Origin: G942493275 sp942493275
GTDB taxonomy: Bacteria; Actinomycetota; Coriobacteriia; Anaerosomatales; PHET01
DNA: 64,000 nt
Assembly (NCBI GenBank): GCA_942493275.1
Contig: OW818687.1
Span: 1,302,001 to 1,366,000, forward strand
Direction of reading: 5' to 3'
Made by a program: the position numbers and the translations under genes. Below are positions 59,982 to 64,000 of the stretch, piece after piece; the first letter of the stretch is position 1, and each line of letters opens with the position of its first letter. A model generated the notes under the pieces. That model was given only the letters and a program-made list of their open reading frames with translations, was not told the origin of the DNA and did no database searches.

Positions 59982-62681
59982 GTGTCTCTCGAACGCAGGG
60001 CGATGGGGACGGGGGGTCTCTTGTACGACCTGATACGAGCCATTCGAAGCGGTCGGGCCACGGTGCTTGTGGGGTCGGGGCCCTCCACGGAAATCGGCTA
60101 TCCCGGTTGGGCTGGGCTGTTGGGCGCGCTATGTGAGTCGGTGGCCCGCTCGGATCCTAAGAGGGCTGAGACGGCGAAGGCCTACATTGCCAACGGGTCG
60201 TACCCTGAGGCAGCTTCGACGATCGAGTCCGTCCTAGGACGTGACCAGCTGGTCGAGCTCCTGTGCCAGCGCTTCAGCGACAATGGGCGACGCGGAGAGC
60301 TATACGAGCTTCTGGCGTCGCTTCCATTCCTTGTGTACCTCACCACCAACTTCGACACGACGCTCGAGCGCCATATCCGCGCGGCCGGAACAGCGCCGCT
60401 CAGGTATGACAACACCCGTGAGTCACTAGCCACATTCGACACGGCTGCTGCTGAGAAGAGCTTGGTCTACCTGCACGGGAACGTCGCAGGTGAGGGCCAG
60501 GTGATCATCACGAAGGAAGACTACGATCTACTGGACAGCTCTGAGTCGGACTACTACCAGGGGCTCCTGTTCGCGCACCTGATAAGTCATCCGATGGTGA
60601 TCGTTGGCTACTCGCTGTCGGATCCGGAGATTCGCGACATAGCCAGATTCGTTGCAAAGACTCTCGCTCTACGGACACCTGCTATCGCGCTCGTCCCGGA
60701 CGCGGATTCGGAGACTCAACGAGCCTGGCGTGATGACTTCAACATCGTCGTCCATTCATATTCATCTGCCCGTGGCCATGAAGCGCTCAGACGGCTGCTC
60801 GACGTGGTGGTTCGGGCACTGTCGCTGTCGGGGAGTGCCGGAGGGTCCGACCGGCCAATTGACGAAGACGGCCTGCAGCTCGCGCAGGCGCTGCATTTGT
60901 GGCGATCCCTAGACCCATCCGGAGATATGGGTGTGGATGCCATCAAGTCGGTCGTTATCGCCGTCTTGGCATCATTAGAGGATTCGGTTCCTGTCGTTGA
61001 CCTAGCGGGCCTGGCCGCAGCGGCCGTTTCGGCCGATGCGGGTGGGCTGTCCGAGACCACTATTGAGGCGATTGCCGCCTTGGAGAGCGCCCAGTTAGTG
61101 GCTGTCATCGACGGTCGTGCGTCGCTCACGGCTGAAGGCTCCGGCCTGGCGACTATCTCGAATCGGAAGTACGAACAAGTGTGGGGCGTATTCCATGACC
61201 AAGCGGATATTGATCTCGGGCTGACGGCAGACCCGGAGAAGGCTGCTCAGGTACACACGGTCATGGAAGGTGCCCTCGCGGATCTGTTTACAGCTCGGGC
61301 CCATGACATGTTGTCATTCGCAGTGAACGAGCAGTCTCCTGAGATTGGCATCAGGAAGCTGTATGAGGTTCTGTCTGAGCATGCGGGCGTGATCTCTGAC
61401 GAGTCCCTTCGCTATCGAACAATGGACTACTTCTTGTGCATGCTGCAGGCCCCTCGTCCTCAGCAGAAGTACCTACTGGAGCATTTGGCGAAGACCTTCT
61501 TCTGCCTTCAGGCCTTGAGAATCGAGCCTCAGACCAATCGATTGGTCGCGCGGTTCGTTGAGAGCAGGGCTCTAATTCTCGACTCGAACGTGCTCATTTC
61601 GATGCTAGCCAGGGGCAGGGATGCCCAGCCACTGATCCAGGCCGTGATCGAGCGCGCCAAGGCGGCGGGCATCAGCGTTGTGACCACAGAGGGCTTCGTT
61701 CGCGAATTGCTTGATCACATAGAGTGGCCGTCTTCTCGAATCACCAATGGGCTGAGTGGGCAGGAGTTGCTTGATGCCGCGAGCGGCGTCCCCCCGTACA
61801 CAGGAAACGAGTTCCTTGATGGGTGGATTCAGCGAGGTGCAGACGAGGGGACGGTTCCCTTCAGCGCGTACATCAAGAGCTGCCTTGGCGGAAGCCTTCC
61901 AAGCCTCGACGGGGTGTGCACCCATCTGCGACAACGCCTGGGGATTGAGGTTCTGGATGAGCCGGAACTGCGCGAGTCGGACACCTACAAGGTGGCCTAC
62001 AAGGCGGCTTGTGCTGCGGAACAAGAGCACCCGCAGAAGAAGGCCTCCCGTGTCCACGCAGAGTGCCAAGCGTATGGGGCTCTTCGGTCATGGGCAGAGT
62101 TGCGTGGCGGTCTTGAGCCACACAAAGAGCCGTACGTCTTGAGCTTTGGCAAGTACCTAGATTCTCTGGCTCGGGCTGCGGAGCAGAAATTCGACCGAGC
62201 TGTCACCGTGTCCCCGTCGACGCTTGCTGCCTTCATCGATGCAGTCTCCGTGGGCGGTCTAGAGGGCAGCTTCACCGAGATCATGAAGAGCGAGTACTTT
62301 CGGCTGGCCGACGGGTTCATCGATACGAAGAAGTACGAGAAGTTCTTCTCTGGGCTCGTGCGTGATGCCGAGCGGCTATACGAGACCGAACTCCTCCCAC
62401 AGCTGCGGGCCATGGAGGCCGTCTACGCGCCCGACTCGCTTGGCGAGATTCCTCCCCTGGACAGGCCCGCTTTCGTTCGTGTTGCCGAGTCGCGAGTCCG
62501 TGGGGCAGAAGCGGCACGGGTCGAGCGCGCGCGTCGGCTGGAGGTCGAAGGCAAGCTCGTGGAGGAGCGCGAGGCAAGACAGAAGGCGGAGAGGAAAGCG
62601 GATCTCGCGGAACGCAAGCTCTACGGCAAAGCCAAGTACGAGCGAGCGGAAGCGCGACGCAAGCGCAAACCTGGTTCCTAG
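59982..62681 (+). CDS. SIR2-like NADase domain fused to a PIN-like nuclease domain
   Basis: The frame starts at GTG 59982; ATG 60003 is an alternative, and neither has a strong ribosome site. The 899-residue protein begins with a SIR2-like domain (~15-280): LVGSGPS (30-36), TTNFD (121-125; Asn123 likely catalytic), LHG (His165) and VGYSLSDPEIRD. This is the pattern of prokaryotic antiphage SIR2 NADases such as ThsA and DSR types. A helical middle (~290-525) leads to a PIN-like domain starting RALILDSNVLISML (Asp534) with TTEGFVREL (Glu570/575) and further acidic residues downstream. The end (~830-899) is a charged coiled coil. NAD depletion plus RNA cleavage is the inferred activity. Confidence 0.8.
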   Translation: MSLERRAMGTGGLLYDLIRAIRSGRATVLVGSGPSTEIGYPGWAGLLGALCESVARSDPKRAETAKAYIANGSYPEAASTIESVLGRDQLVELLCQRFSDNGRRGELYELLASLPFLVYLTTNFDTTLERHIRAAGTAPLRYDNTRESLATFDTAAAEKSLVYLHGNVAGEGQVIITKEDYDLLDSSESDYYQGLLFAHLISHPMVIVGYSLSDPEIRDIARFVAKTLALRTPAIALVPDADSETQRAWRDDFNIVVHSYSSARGHEALRRLLDVVVRALSLSGSAGGSDRPIDEDGLQLAQALHLWRSLDPSGDMGVDAIKSVVIAVLASLEDSVPVVDLAGLAAAAVSADAGGLSETTIEAIAALESAQLVAVIDGRASLTAEGSGLATISNRKYEQVWGVFHDQADIDLGLTADPEKAAQVHTVMEGALADLFTARAHDMLSFAVNEQSPEIGIRKLYEVLSEHAGVISDESLRYRTMDYFLCMLQAPRPQQKYLLEHLAKTFFCLQALRIEPQTNRLVARFVESRALILDSNVLISMLARGRDAQPLIQAVIERAKAAGISVVTTEGFVRELLDHIEWPSSRITNGLSGQELLDAASGVPPYTGNEFLDGWIQRGADEGTVPFSAYIKSCLGGSLPSLDGVCTHLRQRLGIEVLDEPELRESDTYKVAYKAACAAEQEHPQKKASRVHAECQAYGALRSWAELRGGLEPHKEPYVLSFGKYLDSLARAAEQKFDRAVTVSPSTLAAFIDAVSVGGLEGSFTEIMKSEYFRLADGFIDTKKYEKFFSGLVRDAERLYETELLPQLRAMEAVYAPDSLGEIPPLDRPAFVRVAESRVRGAEAARVERARRLEVEGKLVEEREARQKAERKADLAERKLYGKAKYERAEARRKRKPGS

Positions 62682-62992
62682 CGGGAGGGCCTTGGCAGAG
62701 AACATTCGACGGCAGGGCCCACTCTCGTCCACGGCCTTTCGGCTCCCCGTTGTGGCGTTCTTCCGATAGATGAGATCACGCATTCTCCAACAACGCCGAG
62801 TGCGGTTCGTGCTCAGTGCGGAACGAAACCTATTCCCGAGCTCGTGGTTCGCTGTCGGCCCAGCGCTGCAACGCCATATCTCCCTGGGTGTCAGCAACGT
62901 GTGCTATACCTTCAACGACACTGTGGCCAGCAGGGTGATTCATCCATGATCGATAGTGAGTGGCACAGACGGGTCTCTTCTGGGGGGAGAGA
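62682..62992 (+). other. 311-bp gap before the Sel1-repeat gene
   Basis: No gene is recognised. A possible -10 sequence TATACC lies near 62905. The ribosome site GGGGGGAGAG of the next gene closes the gap. Confidence 0.3.
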
Positions 62993-64000
62993 ATGGACGC
63001 TGCTACTTCTACTGCCTTGGAACGAGTGATTCGTTCCGCTGGCGTGACTCCCGGGCAATACGATGATGATCGCATCATCGTATTGTTTGTGAGGGCAGTC
63101 GCTGAAGGGAATGTGTCCGAGCACCACCGAATCTCGCGCGTCATCACTGGCGATAGGAAGGCTCAGGCCATCCGTCTTCTTGAGCGGGAAGCTGAAGGAG
63201 GAGACATCGTAGCCATGCGCAGTCTCGTCTTCTTGATTCAAGAAGAAGACCGGGGTCGCGCCACGGAGCTCCTGAGAATTGCCGCTGAAAGCGGCGATGC
63301 CGAAGCCTTGTACGATCTAGCCAAAATGGCCGAAGGGGAGGACCACGGTCGGGCGCTCCTGCTTCTGGAGCAAGCTGCCGAATCCGGCAACTCCCTGGCC
63401 ATGAACAATCTCGCCATTTTGCTCGGACCGGAGGACCGCAGTCGTGCACGAGACCTCTTGGAGACTGCCGCAGCCGCCAGGGAGCCGTCGGCTCTGTCCA
63501 TTCTGGCCGATGAAGTACAAGGCGAAGACAGACAGCGTGCGATAGAGCTCAATGAAGAGGCGGTCGCCCAGGGCGACCGATATGCGAAATGGAATCTCGC
63601 CCGCCTGCTCGTCGGTGAAGACCGGAACAGGGCAATCGAACTATTCGAACAGGCCGCCGATGAGGACGATTCTATGGCGCTCAACTGGCTGGCCTATCTG
63701 ATCGAAGACGAGAATCGTCCGCGGGCAATTGAGCTCCTTGCGCGAGCAATATGGCTGGGCAACGACTTCGCGATGCTTGGTCTCGCTAGGCTGATCGTCG
63801 AGCAAGACCGAGACGCCGCCATCTGTCTCTACGAACTGGCAGCCGAGCATGGTAATGCCGACGCTATGAACGACCTGAGCGACCTCATCTACAGAGAGGA
63901 CCCTACACGCGTAATACATCTCTACGAACGGGCAGTCGATGCGGGCCACATCAGGGCGATGGTTGGCCTGAGCGTCGTGATCTGGGATGAAGACCGTAGT
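62993..64000 (+). CDS. Sel1-like repeat protein, 3' end outside window
   Basis: ATG 62993 follows a strong GGGGGGAGAG ribosome site, and the frame stays open to the last base (336 codons visible). After a short N-terminal region (~50 residues) the protein is made of ~36-residue helical repeats with the pattern EDR-x-RAIELxE-x-AAExGxxxAMxxLAxLL (examples: RALLLLEQAAESGNSLAMNN, RAIELFEQAADEDDSMALNW). About eight units are visible. Sel1 repeats are protein-interaction solenoids. In defence islands they occur as sensors or adaptors; no effector domain is visible before the window ends. A perfect inverted repeat lies inside the coding sequence (63056-63085). Confidence 0.85.
   Translation, partial: MDAATSTALERVIRSAGVTPGQYDDDRIIVLFVRAVAEGNVSEHHRISRVITGDRKAQAIRLLEREAEGGDIVAMRSLVFLIQEEDRGRATELLRIAAESGDAEALYDLAKMAEGEDHGRALLLLEQAAESGNSLAMNNLAILLGPEDRSRARDLLETAAAAREPSALSILADEVQGEDRQRAIELNEEAVAQGDRYAKWNLARLLVGEDRNRAIELFEQAADEDDSMALNWLAYLIEDENRPRAIELLARAIWLGNDFAMLGLARLIVEQDRDAAICLYELAAEHGNADAMNDLSDLIYREDPTRVIHLYERAVDAGHIRAMVGLSVVIWDEDRS
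63056..63085. repeat. Perfect 30-bp inverted repeat inside the Sel1 gene
   Basis: CAATACGATGATG (63056-63068) and CATCATCGTATTG (63073-63085) are perfect 13-bp arms around ATCG. It lies about 60 bases into the gene and could form an mRNA hairpin or a binding site. Confidence 0.8.

Larger units (their letters stand above)
57623..64000. mobile_element. Probable second genomic island at tRNA-Glu (right end outside window)
   Basis: Everything from the tRNA to the window edge is accessory in type: UDG-like, PD-(D/E)XK nuclease, SIR2-PIN and Sel1 genes, with lower GC and looser spacing than the core. No integrase and no second copy of the tRNA 3' end are inside the window, so the boundary is inferred. 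Confidence 0.4.

Overview
The window is high-GC, densely coding bacterial DNA. Triple CWB2 cell-wall-anchoring repeats on very large exported proteins, a Gram-positive style LTA-synthase-like sulfatase, GTG/TTG start use and CCA-encoded tRNAs point to an Actinomycetota-like organism, plausibly a Coriobacteriia-related environmental lineage. That placement is inference; no rRNA or marker phylogeny is available here.

Region 1 (1-17.75 kb) interleaves de novo purine genes with giant surface-protein genes: a TPR protein entering from the left, purL, a YcxB-like membrane protein, a wall-anchored multicopper oxidase, purF with a small membrane protein, a secreted subtilisin with an inserted domain, then overlapping purM-purN. 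Region 2 (17.9-25.4 kb) holds two paralogous exported proteins (seven FG-GAP-like repeats, Ig/cadherin-like tandem modules, triple CWB2) that share an almost identical 1 kb 3' end. Region 3 (25.5-40.5 kb) is mixed housekeeping: LtaS-like sulfatase, orphan LivK-type lipoprotein, a minus-strand operon of alpha/beta hydrolases, a five-PASTA lipoprotein, a HTH/HATPase/STAS-like regulator with palindromic operators, purH, a pabB-pabC fusion and a MscS channel.

Region 4 (40.6-47.0 kb) is an island inserted into the 3' end of tRNA-Lys. A 46-bp copy of the tRNA 3' end lies at 46970-47015. Inside are an AAA+/STAND ATPase with a C-terminal winged helix, a helical hypothetical protein, decayed or anonymous DNA and a NACHT/STAND NTPase. 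No integrase is visible. This looks like a compact defence-type island.

Region 5 (47.2-57.6 kb) returns to core-like content: a 33-residue-repeat protein, an AI-2E family permease, a lipoprotein gene broken by one in-frame TGA, a two-domain copper-type membrane protein (HMA-like plus cupredoxin), an EAL phosphodiesterase, a HAMP sensor without output domain, a Rieske protein, an SRPBCC protein and a CopB-type P-ATPase.

Region 6 (57.6-64 kb, open at the right) starts at tRNA-Glu and carries a uracil-DNA-glycosylase-like protein overlapping a PD-(D/E)XK nuclease, a SIR2-PIN fusion protein and a Sel1-repeat protein that runs off the window. This is a second probable tRNA-anchored defence island and, with the tRNA-Lys island, the best place to look for undescribed systems.
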